Counted from the first letter of the stretch, positions 35,338 through 44,420 are shown. The stretch: 64,000 nucleotides of DNA from Actinoplanes sp. KI2 (GCF_025630775.1 NZ_JAOSZE010000009.1:1-64000), one strand, 5' to 3'. The notes: generated by a model not told the origin, from the sequence alone. Numbers and translations: made by a program.

Positions 35338-36465
35338 GTGCCGATCACGACCGGAGCCGTGCTCGACCGCCCTGCTCCCCCGACCACCGCCGGCTCGCGG
35401 ATCCGGCGCACCGCCCTGGCGGTGCTGCTCCTCGCGCTGGCCGCCTGGGCCGTCGGCCGGGCCTCGGCGTCCGGCGCCTCGCTGCCGGCCGCGCTGGACC
35501 TGATCAGTGATCTCCCATGGTTCGAGCTGCTGGGGCTCGGCCTACTGTGGATCACGGCGGTCGCCCTGCACTCGGTCGCCCTCTCCGCGGCCCTGCCGGG
35601 GCTGCGACACCGCCGCGCCATGTCGCTGAACCTGGCCGGCTGCGCCGTGTCGGCCGTCCTGCCCCTGGGCGGGCTGGCCGGGGTCGCGCTGAACCTCGCG
35701 ATGGCCCGGTCCTGGGGACACCGCCGGCTGGACTTCGCCCGCTTCGTCGTGGTCGCGAAGACCTGCGACGTCATCGGCAAGCTGGTGATGCCCGCGGTGG
35801 CGCTCGCCGCCCTGCTCGCCACGGGCGTCCTCGCCCCGTCGGCCGCCGGCGCGTGGGCGCCGCCGGTCGCCGTGGCCTTCCTGGCCGCCGCGCTCCTGCT
35901 GTGGGCGCTGTGCGGGCGGGCGACTCCGCTGCTGCGGCTCGTCGGCCTGGCGGCGCGGGCCGCCTCCCGGCCGGCCGGGCGACCGGTCGGCACGACCTGG
36001 CCGGCGACCGTGTCCGAGCTGCTCACCGGCGCCGACGTGCTGGTGCGGCGCCGGCGGGCGGCGCTGGCGCTGGGCACGGCCGGGTACTGGCTGGCGCACG
36101 CGGCGCTGATGTGGTGCTGCCTGCTGGCGGTGGGACGGCGGCCGCTGCCGGCCGCGGTGGTCCTGGCCGGCCTGGTCGCCGAGCGGGCGCTGACGCTGGT
36201 GGCGGTCACCCCGGGCGGCACCGGACCGGCCGAGGCGGGCGCGGTGACGGTCCTGATCGGCCTGGGCGTCGACCCGACCGGCGCGCTCGCCGGCGTCCTG
36301 CTGTTCCGCGCGTTCGTCCTGGTAGCCGCCATTCCGACCGGCGCGGTGGTGGGCCTCGGCTGGTGGACAGCCCATCGCCGTCGACTCCGCGCGACCGGCG
36401 AGAGGGCCGCGCCCATCTTCCCGCGCGCTCATCGCCTCGCCGGGCCGCCACGCCCGGGCTCATGA
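35338..36465 (+). CDS. Lysylphosphatidylglycerol synthase/flippase-like membrane protein
   Basis: A 375-residue integral membrane protein with about eight hydrophobic helices and no soluble catalytic domain. It matches the LPG_synthase_TM (UPF0104, AglD-like) family: NLAGCAVSAVLPLGGLAGVA near residue 98, and the C-terminal AVTPGGTGPAEAGAVTVLIG with the family's PGG-x-G-x-x-E motif. Such proteins move or modify lipid head groups or polyprenyl-linked sugars. The GTG at 35338 is preferred because GGAGG lies 5 bases upstream; the ATG at 35326 would place that site inside the gene. The preceding 240 bp holds no other gene. Confidence 0.85.
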   Translation: MPITTGAVLDRPAPPTTAGSRIRRTALAVLLLALAAWAVGRASASGASLPAALDLISDLPWFELLGLGLLWITAVALHSVALSAALPGLRHRRAMSLNLAGCAVSAVLPLGGLAGVALNLAMARSWGHRRLDFARFVVVAKTCDVIGKLVMPAVALAALLATGVLAPSAAGAWAPPVAVAFLAAALLLWALCGRATPLLRLVGLAARAASRPAGRPVGTTWPATVSELLTGADVLVRRRRAALALGTAGYWLAHAALMWCCLLAVGRRPLPAAVVLAGLVAERALTLVAVTPGGTGPAEAGAVTVLIGLGVDPTGALAGVLLFRAFVLVAAIPTGAVVGLGWWTAHRRRLRATGERAAPIFPRAHRLAGPPRPGS

Positions 36466-36557
36466 CCGTTTCCCGAGCCGGAAAGTTGCCGGATCCGTCC
36501 GGTAATGGTGCTCGATCGGTTCTCGTCGGGCTGGGGCGGCGCTTCTAGGCTGCTGGT

Positions 36558-37502
36558 ATGCCAGTCAGCCGGGTGCATGTGCTCGTCCTTCCCGCCGTCA
36601 ATCTGCTGGATCTGTCCGGGCCGGTTCAGGTGCTGCATACCGCCAACTACTACGGCGGGGCGTACGAGATCGGGTTCGTGGCCGCGGATCCGCAGGAGCG
36701 ATCGGCGCAGGGGCTGGCCCTCGCCGCCCTCGCGCCGCTCCCCCGGGCTGCGGCGGGCGACGTCGTGCTGATCCCGGGGCCCGATCTCACCCAGCGGCTC
36801 GACGTCGACCCGGCGACGATCGAGTGGGTGCGGCGGGCCGAGGCGGCCGGGGCGTCGTTCGTGTCGATCTGTACGGGCGCGCTCGTGCTGGGCGACGCCG
36901 GGCTGCTCGACGGGCGGCGGTGCACCAGCCACTGGAGCGTGATCGAGCCGATGCGGGCGCGCTACCCGGCGGCCCGGGTCGACGACTCGGTCCTGTTCGT
37001 CCGGGACGGGCCGGTGGCGACCAGTGCCGGCGTCGCCTCCGGGATCGACCTCGCGCTGGCCATGGTCGAGGCGGACCTCGGGCCGGCCGTGGCCGCGGCG
37101 GTGGCCCGGGAACTGGTCGTCTACGTGCGGCGCAACGGGTCGGCGGCGCCGCTGAGCCCGTTCCTCGACCGCCGCGATCACCTCGATCCCGTCGTGCACC
37201 GCGTGCAGCAGCTGCTCGCCGACGACTTCGCCGCGCCGCACACGCTCACCGACCTGGCGCGGGCGGTGCATGTCTCGGTGCGAGCGCTCACCGGCGCGTT
37301 CGTCGCCGCGACCGGGATGACGCCGCTGCAGTACCAGCAGGACCTGCGCCTGAGCCACGCGGAGACGCTGCTCGCGACGACCGACCGCCCGGTCGAGCGG
37401 ATCGCCCGGGACTGCGGATACGCCGACGCGCGGCACTTCCGCCGGCTCTTCACGCACCGGCACGGTCTCTCACCCCGAGCGTTCCGCGCGGCCGACATCT
37501 GA
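36558..37502 (+). CDS. GlxA-type AraC regulator with DJ-1/PfpI domain
   Basis: A 314-residue regulator. Residues 1-185 form a DJ-1/PfpI-like amidotransferase domain with the nucleophile-elbow cysteine in FVSICTGALVLGDAGLLDGR, followed by TSHWSVIE. Residues ~205-314 are two AraC helix-turn-helix units: TLTDLARAVHVSVRALTGAF, then PVERIARDCGYADARHFRRL, ending in HGLSPRAFR. This is the FtrA/GlxA architecture. It lies 11 bp upstream of a membrane-anchored DJ-1 protein and is probably co-transcribed with it. The ligand and the targets are unknown. Confidence 0.92.
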   Translation: MPVSRVHVLVLPAVNLLDLSGPVQVLHTANYYGGAYEIGFVAADPQERSAQGLALAALAPLPRAAAGDVVLIPGPDLTQRLDVDPATIEWVRRAEAAGASFVSICTGALVLGDAGLLDGRRCTSHWSVIEPMRARYPAARVDDSVLFVRDGPVATSAGVASGIDLALAMVEADLGPAVAAAVARELVVYVRRNGSAAPLSPFLDRRDHLDPVVHRVQQLLADDFAAPHTLTDLARAVHVSVRALTGAFVAATGMTPLQYQQDLRLSHAETLLATTDRPVERIARDCGYADARHFRRLFTHRHGLSPRAFRAADI

Positions 37503-37513
37503 GGAGCTTCATC

Positions 37514-38908
37514 GTGCGTCGCCTCGTCCGAATTCTGCTGAGCGTCGTTCTCGGGCTCGCCATCCCGGCGGCCGTTCTCGGTGCCGGATTCGTGGTCACC
37601 ATGGGCCGCGACTTCACCGTCCACAACGGATCCGCGGAGAGCGCGGAGGCCGCGAGCGCTGCTGCCCGCGAGCCGGCCGCTCCGGCGGGCGGTTCGGGCC
37701 GGATCCCGGTCGCCGTGCTGCTCGGCGCGAACGGCTCGGTGGCCACCGACGTGCTCGGCCCCTACGACGTCCTGGCCGACTCGGCCCGGTTCGACGTGTA
37801 CACGGTCTCGGTGCACGCCGAACCGGTCGCGCTCTCCGGCGGCCTCACCGCCGTGCCGGATCACACCACCGACGACGTACGCAACGGCCGGGCTCCGCTG
37901 CCGCGCATCGTGGTCGTGCCGGCGTTCACCGACCCGGCCGGCACGGACGAGGCGCCGCTGCGCGACCTCGTCGAACGGGTGCACGACACCGGCGGCCTCG
38001 TGGTGAGCGTGTGCGCCGGCGCGCGCGTGCTGGCGCAGACGAACGTGCTCGACGGCCGGCGCGCCACCTCGTTCTGGTCCGACCTCCCCGGCCTGCGCCG
38101 GTCGCACCCCCGGACGACGTGGGTCGCGGGCGTGCGCTGGGTGCAGGACGGCAATGTCATGACCACGGCGGGCGTCAGCTCGGGCATCATCGGCTCGCTG
38201 CACCTGGTCCAGCAGTTCGCCGGCGCGGACGAGGCCCGCCGCATCGGTGCGCGGCTCCACTACCCGGGGTGGGACCCGTCGACGACGACGGCGCCGGCCA
38301 TCCCGGCACGGCAGGTGTCGGCGGCCGACTACCCGTACGCGCTGCATGCCACCCTGCCGTGGTTCCAGCCGACCTACGGCCTCGGGCTGACCGAGGGAGT
38401 CGACGAGATCGACGTCGCGGCGGTGGCCGAGCTGTACGGCGCGGTCGCCTTCACCGCGCACGTCGTCCCGGTGGCGCCGCAGCCGATCGTCACCACCGCG
38501 CACGGCCTGCGACTGCTGGCCACGCCGATCGGCCGGGCGCCGGCGCTGGATCGGCTGGTGGTGCCCGGCGTCCGGGAAACCACCCTCGCGGCCGGCGGCG
38601 TGCCGACCTGGCTGCCACAGGCCGAGGCTCGCCCCGGCGACTCGGCGTTCGACCCGGTGCTGCGGGACATCGCGGCCGCCGACGGACGCGCCGTGGCCGC
38701 GACCGCCGCGAAATATCTCGAATACCCGGTCCCGGCGCTACCGGACCGGACCGGCCGGCCGTGGCGGATCATCGGGCTGGTCGCCGGGCTGGTGGTGCTC
38801 GCCGCGGCCGGCGCCGTCGTGCCGCTCCGGGTACGGCGCCGCCGGGTTCAGCCTGGGCCGGGGTCGGAGTCGTGCGCGCCGCCGGGATCGCCCAGCGTTT
38901 CGGCGTAG
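37514..38908 (+). CDS. Membrane-anchored double DJ-1/PfpI-like protein
   Basis: A 464-residue protein. An N-terminal hydrophobic helix (about residues 3-28) is followed by a Ser/Ala/Gly linker. Residues ~62-245 are a DJ-1/PfpI domain with the elbow cysteine in LVVSVCAGARVLAQTNVLDG and TSFWSDLPG. Residues ~290-385 look like a second, degenerate DJ-1-like unit. A final helix (about 425-448) ends in a basic tail. GAGGAG lies 7 bases before the GTG at 37514. It is a paralogue of the effector domain of the AraC protein just upstream, but exposed on the membrane. The end overlaps the convergent TIGR04222-like gene by 61 bp. Confidence 0.83.
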   Translation: MRRLVRILLSVVLGLAIPAAVLGAGFVVTMGRDFTVHNGSAESAEAASAAAREPAAPAGGSGRIPVAVLLGANGSVATDVLGPYDVLADSARFDVYTVSVHAEPVALSGGLTAVPDHTTDDVRNGRAPLPRIVVVPAFTDPAGTDEAPLRDLVERVHDTGGLVVSVCAGARVLAQTNVLDGRRATSFWSDLPGLRRSHPRTTWVAGVRWVQDGNVMTTAGVSSGIIGSLHLVQQFAGADEARRIGARLHYPGWDPSTTTAPAIPARQVSAADYPYALHATLPWFQPTYGLGLTEGVDEIDVAAVAELYGAVAFTAHVVPVAPQPIVTTAHGLRLLATPIGRAPALDRLVVPGVRETTLAAGGVPTWLPQAEARPGDSAFDPVLRDIAAADGRAVAATAAKYLEYPVPALPDRTGRPWRIIGLVAGLVVLAAAGAVVPLRVRRRRVQPGPGSESCAPPGSPSVSA

Positions 38909-39867
38909 TCGGTGGTCGACTGGGCCACCTCGTGCCACCACGGCGCGGAGCCCTCCCGCACGCGCCGGGCGTACCACGGGACATGCCACTGGCTGGGGGG
39001 CACGCGGACGGGGTTCGGCCCGCGGGCGCCGAGGTCGTTCGCGGAGCGGATGCCCTGGACCGCGATCCGGTGGCGCCGGTCGTCCGGCCGGTCGGCGAGG
39101 AAGGCGACCTCGGCGGCGCGCAGTCCGGCCGCCGTGCGCGGGTCGAACTCGTACCCCACCAGGAAGCGGGGGCGCCACAGGGCGATCCCGCCGAGTCCGA
39201 TCGCGCCCACGGCGGCCAGGAAGGTGGGGCCGTCCTCGGGCCGGAAGCCGCCGATCGCGACGGCGACCGCGTACCCGATGGCGACCAGCGCGCCGGCCAG
39301 GTACCAGTGCGTGTACTCGCGCCGCCAGGCCGGCAGCACCAGCCGCTGCCGCACGGCCCGGCGCCACAGCGCCGGCGTCGCGGTGACCGACCGGACCGAG
39401 AAGCGCAGCGTCGGCACGTCGGCGGGACCGTAGCCGAGCCGGTTGACGATCTGCCGGCGGAAGTCGCCGTCGTCGGCGCCGGCCGGGACGGACTTGTCGT
39501 CGTCAGTGCCGTCCGGAGCGGGGTTGTCGTTGTCGCCGGTGGCGGGCAGGGTGAGGCGGCCGTCGTCGCCGAGTGTCACCCGGCGGTCGGCCACGAGATC
39601 GGTGAGCACCAGGTCGACGACGCGATCGGGGCCGCCGCACAGGAACGCCACCTCGGCCGGGCCGGGACCGGCGTCCCACCAGCGCGCCGCCAGCCGCTCG
39701 GTGCGGCCGGCCCGGCTCAGCCACCACTGGACGACGTGCGGCCCGGCCAGCAGCGCGGCGACGATCAACCCGAGCACCCACCAGGCCTGTTCCGGCGCGG
39801 ACACCGCGAACGCGAGCGACGCGCCCGCGACGCCGGCGATCGCCAGCAGCCACGCCAGGCATCCCAC
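38848..39867 (-). CDS. TIGR04222-like membrane protein
   Basis: A 339-residue protein. Hydrophobic segments lie near residues 2-22 and 30-50, then a soluble part (ERLAARWWDAGPGPAEVAFL, CGGPDRVVDLVLTDLVADRR), an acidic Asp/Ala/Pro linker, a pair of helices near 210-250, and a second 'LRAAEVAFLADRP' block. The repeated (A)EVAFL element and layout fit the TIGR04222 family, whose role is unknown. GTG at 39867 is chosen because GGGGAG lies 6 bases upstream; longer in-frame starts run into the 26-bp repeats. Divergent from the LacI gene. Confidence 0.75.
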   Translation of the reverse strand: MGCLAWLLAIAGVAGASLAFAVSAPEQAWWVLGLIVAALLAGPHVVQWWLSRAGRTERLAARWWDAGPGPAEVAFLCGGPDRVVDLVLTDLVADRRVTLGDDGRLTLPATGDNDNPAPDGTDDDKSVPAGADDGDFRRQIVNRLGYGPADVPTLRFSVRSVTATPALWRRAVRQRLVLPAWRREYTHWYLAGALVAIGYAVAVAIGGFRPEDGPTFLAAVGAIGLGGIALWRPRFLVGYEFDPRTAAGLRAAEVAFLADRPDDRRHRIAVQGIRSANDLGARGPNPVRVPPSQWHVPWYARRVREGSAPWWHEVAQSTTDYAETLGDPGGAHDSDPGPG

Positions 39868-39897
39868 TGCCAACTCCCCGCTCCCCCGGCCGACCAC

Positions 39898-40102
39898 GGC
39901 CGAAAGGTTCACGACCGATCCGGCCGAAAGGTTCCACGACCGGTCACGGCCGCTAGGTTCCACGACCGATCATGGCCGCTAGGCTCCACGACCGATCATG
40001 GCCGCTAGGTTCCACGACCGATCATGGCCGCTAGGCTCCACGACCGATCATGGCCGGGAGGTCCACGACCGATCATGGCCACGGCGCTCATCGACCGATG
40101 AT
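39898..40102. repeat. Eight 26-bp direct tandem repeats
   Basis: Units begin with GGCC at 39898, 39922, 39948, 39974, 40000, 40026, 40052 and 40077. The four central copies (39948-40051) are 26 bp and nearly identical, ggccgctaggttccacgacc followed by gatcat; the outer copies are 24-26 bp and diverged. They fill most of the 331-bp gap between the divergent TIGR04222-like and LacI genes. Each unit contains CGACCGATCATGG. They could be an array of protein-binding sites or a minisatellite; nothing else is seen in this gap. Confidence 0.92.
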
Positions 40103-40198
40103 GCCGGAGGCGCGGAGTCCCCGGTAATCGGTCGACCGGCCGCGTCCCGTGTACCGTGAGGCCAGCAGCGCAGGTCTCGTGCGACCCGGGGGACACTC

Positions 40199-41287
40199 GT
40201 GGCGAAGGCAGCGACCGTCTACGACGTGGCCCGGCACGCGGGCGTCTCGATCGCGACGGTGTCCATGGCGTTCCGCCGCCCCGACCGGGTCAAGCAGTCC
40301 ACCCGTGACCTGGTGTTCGCCTCCGCCCAGGCGCTGCACTACGTCCCGTCGGCGAGCGCCCGTGGCCTGGCCGACGGCCGCACCGGCGTGCTCGGCCTGT
40401 TCTCCTTCGACTACCTGCTCCCGGCCGCTGCCGCGACGGCCGGCGCCGAGCCCGGCGGGCCGATCACTTTCGTCCGGGAGTACCCGGACGAGTGGTGCCG
40501 CGAGTTCCCGCTCTACGTGGACGAGATCCAGCGCGGCATGGAGCTGGCCTGCTGGCAGCACGACTACGCGCTGATGATCGGCGGCCCGAGCCGGGCCGGC
40601 GGCACCGACACGGTCACCGACATCGCGGGCCACGTGGACGGGCTCGCCGTCTTCCCGCAGACACTGCCGGCCGACGCCCTCGAGCGCATCGCCGGCCGGA
40701 TCCCGGTGGTGGCCGTCTCGGAGCCGCCGCAGGACGACCGGCTCAGTCACGTCACGGTGGACAACCGCGGCGGCACGCGCGCCGTCACCGAGCATCTGAT
40801 CCGCGACCACGGCCGTCGTGACCTGCTGTTCGTCGGCGGGCTGAACCCGGCCGAGGGCCGCGCCCGGTTCGCCGGCTTCCGGGACGCGGTGCGCGCCGCC
40901 GGTCTGCGCGTCCCGCGCAAGCCGCTGGTGCCGCAGACACGGGTCACGCCGAGCGGGCGGGCGGCGGTCACGCTCCCCGACGACCTGACCCTGCCCGAGG
41001 CATTCGTCTGCGCCACCGACGACGTCGCCCTGGACATTCTGGACATACTCGCCGCCCGCGGCGTGCGGGTGCCGGAGCAGGTCGCGGTCACCGGCTTCGA
41101 CGGCATCGTGGCCGGCCGGGTCGCGCGGCCGGCGCTGACCACGGTCCGCCAGCCGATGCCGGAAATGGGCCGGCTGGTGGTGGACGTGCTGCTGCGGCAC
41201 ATCGCCGACCCGGCCCGGCCGCCGGAGTTCTGCGAGCTCCCGGTGCAGGTCGTACTCCGCGAAAGCTGCGGCTGCCCGCCCCGCTGA
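40199..41287 (+). CDS. LacI-family sugar-responsive regulator
   Basis: A 362-residue repressor. The N-terminal helix-turn-helix and hinge read TVYDVARHAGVSIATVSMAF, then RRPDRVKQSTRDLV and YVPSASARGLADGRTGVLGL. The sugar-binding domain follows, with VDGLAVFPQTLP, VTVDNRGGTRAVTEHLI and TGFDGIVAGRVARPALTTVR. The C-terminal end carries ESCGC. The GTG at 40199 follows GGGGGA. It lies 71 bp upstream of the ABC/GH1/GH3 operon, whose promoter has two palindromes of LacI type, so it is almost certainly their repressor. The same palindromes recur at 55.7 kb. Confidence 0.93.
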   Translation: MAKAATVYDVARHAGVSIATVSMAFRRPDRVKQSTRDLVFASAQALHYVPSASARGLADGRTGVLGLFSFDYLLPAAAATAGAEPGGPITFVREYPDEWCREFPLYVDEIQRGMELACWQHDYALMIGGPSRAGGTDTVTDIAGHVDGLAVFPQTLPADALERIAGRIPVVAVSEPPQDDRLSHVTVDNRGGTRAVTEHLIRDHGRRDLLFVGGLNPAEGRARFAGFRDAVRAAGLRVPRKPLVPQTRVTPSGRAAVTLPDDLTLPEAFVCATDDVALDILDILAARGVRVPEQVAVTGFDGIVAGRVARPALTTVRQPMPEMGRLVVDVLLRHIADPARPPEFCELPVQVVLRESCGCPPR

Positions 41288-41311
41288 GCCAGATGCATTG
41301 CCAAGCCTGGA

Positions 41312-41343
41312 TCTAAGCGCTTAACTTATCTAAGCGCTTAGAT
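41312..41343. promoter_or_regulatory. Paired LacI operators over the sugar operon promoter
   Basis: Operator 1 is TCTAAGCGCTTAAC (41312-41325). Operator 2 is the perfect 16-bp palindrome ATCTAAGCGCTTAGAT (41328-41343). Centres are 17 bp apart. A possible promoter TTGCCA (41298-41303), 17-bp gap, TTAACT (41321-41326) overlaps operator 1. The central CG step is the LacI-family hallmark. The ribosome site AAGGAGA and the start codon of the binding-protein gene follow. Confidence 0.9.
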
Positions 41344-41358
41344 CGCGAAGGAGATGCG

Positions 41359-42624
41359 ATGTCACGCATACGGAACGGGCTGGTCGTACTTCTTGCCGGT
41401 GCCCTCTGCGTCACGGCATGCGGCCGCTCCACCTCGGACGACAACCCCGCCGCCGGCGCCGCCATCGGCACCGGCGCGGCCACCGGCACCATCACCATGT
41501 GGGCCCAGGGCGCGGAGGCCGAAAAGCTACCCACCCTGCTCAAGACCTTCGAGGCCCAGAACCCCGGCGTCCACGTCAACGTCACCCCGATCCCCTGGGA
41601 CGCTGCGCACAACAAGTACCAGACCGCCATCGCCGGCGGCACCACGCCGGACATCGGCCAGCTCGGCACCACCTGGATGGGCGAGTTCGGCGCCGCGAAC
41701 GCGCTCGCGCCGGTGCCCGCCGACCTGAACGCCGCCGCCTTCTACCCCGGCGCGGTGAAGTCCACGCAGGTGGGCGACGGCACATACGCCATACCGTGGT
41801 ACGTCGACACCCCGGTGCTCTACTACCGCACCGACCTGGCCGCCAAGGCCGGTTTCGCCGGCCCGCCGGTCACCTGGGACCAGTTCAAGGCGCTGGCCAA
41901 GGCGTTGCAGGCGAAGGCGGGCGCCAAGTTCGGCGTCTCGCTCGGCGCCAAGGACTTCCAGGGCTTCCTGCCGTTCGCCTGGTCGAACGGGGCCAACCTC
42001 ACCTCGGCCGACGGCAAGAGCTGGACTCTCGACGACCCCGCGATGATCGACGCGGTCCGCTACTTCCAGAGCTTCTTCACCGAGGGCATCGCCGACAAGT
42101 CGCCCAGCAACGACCCGGGCGCGCACGAGGCGGCCTTCGTGAACGGCTCGGTGCCGATGTTCATCGGCGGCCCGTTCGAGGTCAGTGAGCTGGCCAAGGC
42201 CGGCGGCAAGGACTTCACCGCCAAGTACGCCACCGCGGTGGTGCCCAAGCAGAAGACCGCCACCTCCTTCGTCGGCGGGTCGAACCTGGTGGTGTTCAAG
42301 AAGTCCGCCAACTCCGACGCCGCCTGGAAGCTGATCCGCTTCCTGGCCGACCCGGCGACCCAGGTCGCCTGGTACAAGACAACCGGCGATCTGCCGTCCG
42401 CACAGGCCGCGTGGACCGATCCGACCCTGGCCGGCGATCCGAAACTGGCCGTCTTCGGCCAGCAGCTGAAGGACGTGAACGCCCCACCGGCCACGGCGGA
42501 GTGGACCGAGGTGCAGAAGGCCGGCGACACCCAGATGGAGAAGGTCAACGTCTCCGGCGAGGACCCGGCGGCCGCCATGAAGTCCTTGCAGGCCACCGCC
42601 GCGTCGATCGGGACCGGCGCGTGA
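41359..42624 (+). CDS. ABC sugar transporter substrate-binding lipoprotein
   Basis: A 421-residue family 1 extracellular solute-binding lipoprotein. The lipobox ALCVTAC places the lipid-modified cysteine at residue 21; a Gly/Ala linker leads to GTITMWAQGAEAEKLPTLLK, the start of the binding domain. Other family marks: AHNKYQTAIAGGTTPDIGQL, VDTPVLYYRTDLAAKAGF and the late AWKLIRFLADPATQVAWYKT. It captures a sugar, probably an oligosaccharide since two glucosidases follow in the same operon. AAGGAGA precedes the ATG; the stop overlaps the next GTG. The LacI operators lie immediately upstream. Confidence 0.94.
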   Translation: MSRIRNGLVVLLAGALCVTACGRSTSDDNPAAGAAIGTGAATGTITMWAQGAEAEKLPTLLKTFEAQNPGVHVNVTPIPWDAAHNKYQTAIAGGTTPDIGQLGTTWMGEFGAANALAPVPADLNAAAFYPGAVKSTQVGDGTYAIPWYVDTPVLYYRTDLAAKAGFAGPPVTWDQFKALAKALQAKAGAKFGVSLGAKDFQGFLPFAWSNGANLTSADGKSWTLDDPAMIDAVRYFQSFFTEGIADKSPSNDPGAHEAAFVNGSVPMFIGGPFEVSELAKAGGKDFTAKYATAVVPKQKTATSFVGGSNLVVFKKSANSDAAWKLIRFLADPATQVAWYKTTGDLPSAQAAWTDPTLAGDPKLAVFGQQLKDVNAPPATAEWTEVQKAGDTQMEKVNVSGEDPAAAMKSLQATAASIGTGA

Positions 42625-43505
42625 CCACGGCGATCCGGCGCCGGCAGGCGACCGTCGCGTACCTGTTCGTGCTGCCGTTCGTCGCCGTATTCGGCGTGTT
42701 CATGCTCGTACCGCTGCTCAGCTCGGTGGTGATGTCGTTCACCGACTTCCGCAGCAGCGACGTCGCGACACCGTGGGCGGTGAACTTCGTGGGCGTACGC
42801 CAGTACACCCACCTGTTCGCCGACCCGGTGTTCCGGCGGGCCCTGGTCAACACCGGGTACTTCGTGCTGGTCGGCATCCCGCTGACGATGGCGGTGGCGC
42901 TCGTGCTCGCGATGGCGCTCAACACCGGCATCAATCGGTTCCGCACGGTGTTCCGGGTCGGCTTCTACACGCCGGTGGTGACCAGCGTGGTCGCCGTGGC
43001 GGTGGTGTGGCGGTTCATCCTGCAGCCGGACGGCCTGGTCAACCGGCTGCTGGCCGGCCTGGGCATCGCCGGGCCGGACTGGCTGCACAGCTCGACCTGG
43101 GCGATGCCGTCGCTGATCGTGATGGCGGCCTGGCGGAACATGGGCACGCTGATGGTCATCTTCCTGGCCGGGTTGCAGGCGCTGCCGGCCGAGGTCGGCG
43201 AGGCGGCCACCGCCGACGGGGCCACCGCGTGGCAGCGGTTCCGGCACGTCACGCTGCCGCTGCTGCGGCCGACGCTGCTGCTCGGCGCGGTCCTGATCTC
43301 GGTCGGCTACCTGCAGTTCTTCGAGGAGCCGTTCGTGATGACCGAGGGCGGCCCGCTCAACTCGACGCTGTCGGCTACGTACTTCACCTACAACCAGTTC
43401 GGGTTCGGCCGGTACGGCGCCGCATCCGCCGCCAGCTACGTCCTGTTCCTGGTCATCGCGGCGGTGAGCATCCTGCAGTTCCGGCTCCTGCGGGCGAAGG
43501 ACTGA
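42621..43505 (+). CDS. ABC sugar transporter permease, MalF type
   Basis: A 294-residue permease with six membrane helices. The first helix is near residues 10-32 (VAYLFVLPFVAVFGVFMLVP), and the cytosolic EAA loop reads EVGEAATADGATAWQRFRHV, then TLPLLRPTLLL. It pairs with the second permease and needs an ATPase that is not encoded here. The GTG at 42621 overlaps the binding-protein stop (GTGA), so translation is coupled. Confidence 0.94.
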   Translation: MTTAIRRRQATVAYLFVLPFVAVFGVFMLVPLLSSVVMSFTDFRSSDVATPWAVNFVGVRQYTHLFADPVFRRALVNTGYFVLVGIPLTMAVALVLAMALNTGINRFRTVFRVGFYTPVVTSVVAVAVVWRFILQPDGLVNRLLAGLGIAGPDWLHSSTWAMPSLIVMAAWRNMGTLMVIFLAGLQALPAEVGEAATADGATAWQRFRHVTLPLLRPTLLLGAVLISVGYLQFFEEPFVMTEGGPLNSTLSATYFTYNQFGFGRYGAASAASYVLFLVIAAVSILQFRLLRAKD

Positions 43506-43510
43506 ACGCC

Positions 43511-44389
43511 ATGACCGTGACCCTGGAACGCCCGGTGACCAGACCGGCCCCGGCCGCACCGGCCCGGCGGCGACGCCGCAACCGGCGGTACCTCGTCTAC
43601 GCGGCCCTGGTGGTGGCCGGGGTGCTGACCGTCATGCCGTTCGTCTGGATGCTGCTCGGCTCGGTCAAGCCGGAGGGCGAGATCCTGAACGATCCGGGCG
43701 GCTGGCTGCCGCACTCGCCCACCTTCGGCAACTACCGGCAGTGGTTCGTGGACCTGCACATCGGGACGTACTTCCGCAACAGCGCGATCGTCGCGGTCGT
43801 CACCGTCCTGGGGAATCTGCTGTTCTGCTCGATGGTCGGCTACGCGATGGCGAAGCTCGACTTTCCCGGCAAGCGGACGTTGTTTGCCCTGGTCATGGTC
43901 ACCCTCATGGTGCCCGGGGTGGTGACCTTCGTGCCGCTGTTCGTGGTGGTCGCGAAACTGCACCTGATCAACACGTACGCCGGCCTGATCTTGCCGTTTC
44001 TGACCGCGCCGATCGGGGTGTTCCTCATGCGGCAGTTCATCCGATCGATCCCCGACTCGCTGATCGAGGCGGCCCGGATCGACGGCGCCGGCGAGTTCCG
44101 GATCTTCGCACGGATCGTGCTGCCGCTGAGCGGCCCGCCACTTGCGACGCTGGGCATCCTGACCTTCCTGGCGTCGTGGAACAACTTCCTGTGGCCGCTG
44201 GTCGTGGCGCAGAACCAGGACCGGTACACGCTGCCGGTCGCCCTGTCGCTGTACTCCACCGGCGAGCAGGCCACCAACTACGGGCTGCTGCTGGCCGGGT
44301 CGGTCATGGTCATCGCCCCGATCGTCGCCGCCTTCATCGCCCTTCAACGCTGGTTCGTCCAAGGCGTGGCAACCACTGGAATCAAATAA
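43511..44389 (+). CDS. ABC sugar transporter permease, MalG type
   Basis: A 292-residue permease. After an Arg/Pro-rich N-terminus come six membrane helices, the first near residues 27-50 (YLVYAALVVAGVLTVMPFVW). The EAA motif is SLIEAARIDGAGEFRIFARI, then VLPLSGPPLATLG, which contacts the ATPase. It forms the channel with the MalF-type protein; the gap between the two genes is 5 bp. No ATPase gene follows: the operon continues with two glycosidases. This arrangement is typical of actinobacterial sugar importers that share a MsiK/MalK-type ATPase encoded elsewhere. Confidence 0.94.
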   Translation: MTVTLERPVTRPAPAAPARRRRRNRRYLVYAALVVAGVLTVMPFVWMLLGSVKPEGEILNDPGGWLPHSPTFGNYRQWFVDLHIGTYFRNSAIVAVVTVLGNLLFCSMVGYAMAKLDFPGKRTLFALVMVTLMVPGVVTFVPLFVVVAKLHLINTYAGLILPFLTAPIGVFLMRQFIRSIPDSLIEAARIDGAGEFRIFARIVLPLSGPPLATLGILTFLASWNNFLWPLVVAQNQDRYTLPVALSLYSTGEQATNYGLLLAGSVMVIAPIVAAFIALQRWFVQGVATTGIK

Positions 44390-44420
44390 GCAGGCACCGG
44401 ACTCAAGTAAGGAGATGCCC

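Noticed and set aside
36457..36482. GGCTC/GAGCC hairpin after the flippase-like gene
   Set aside because: A 5-bp stem with a long loop and no T-tract is too weak to call a terminator.
39898..40102. CRISPR array at the 26-bp repeats
   Set aside because: Units follow each other without unique spacers, and there are no cas genes in the window.
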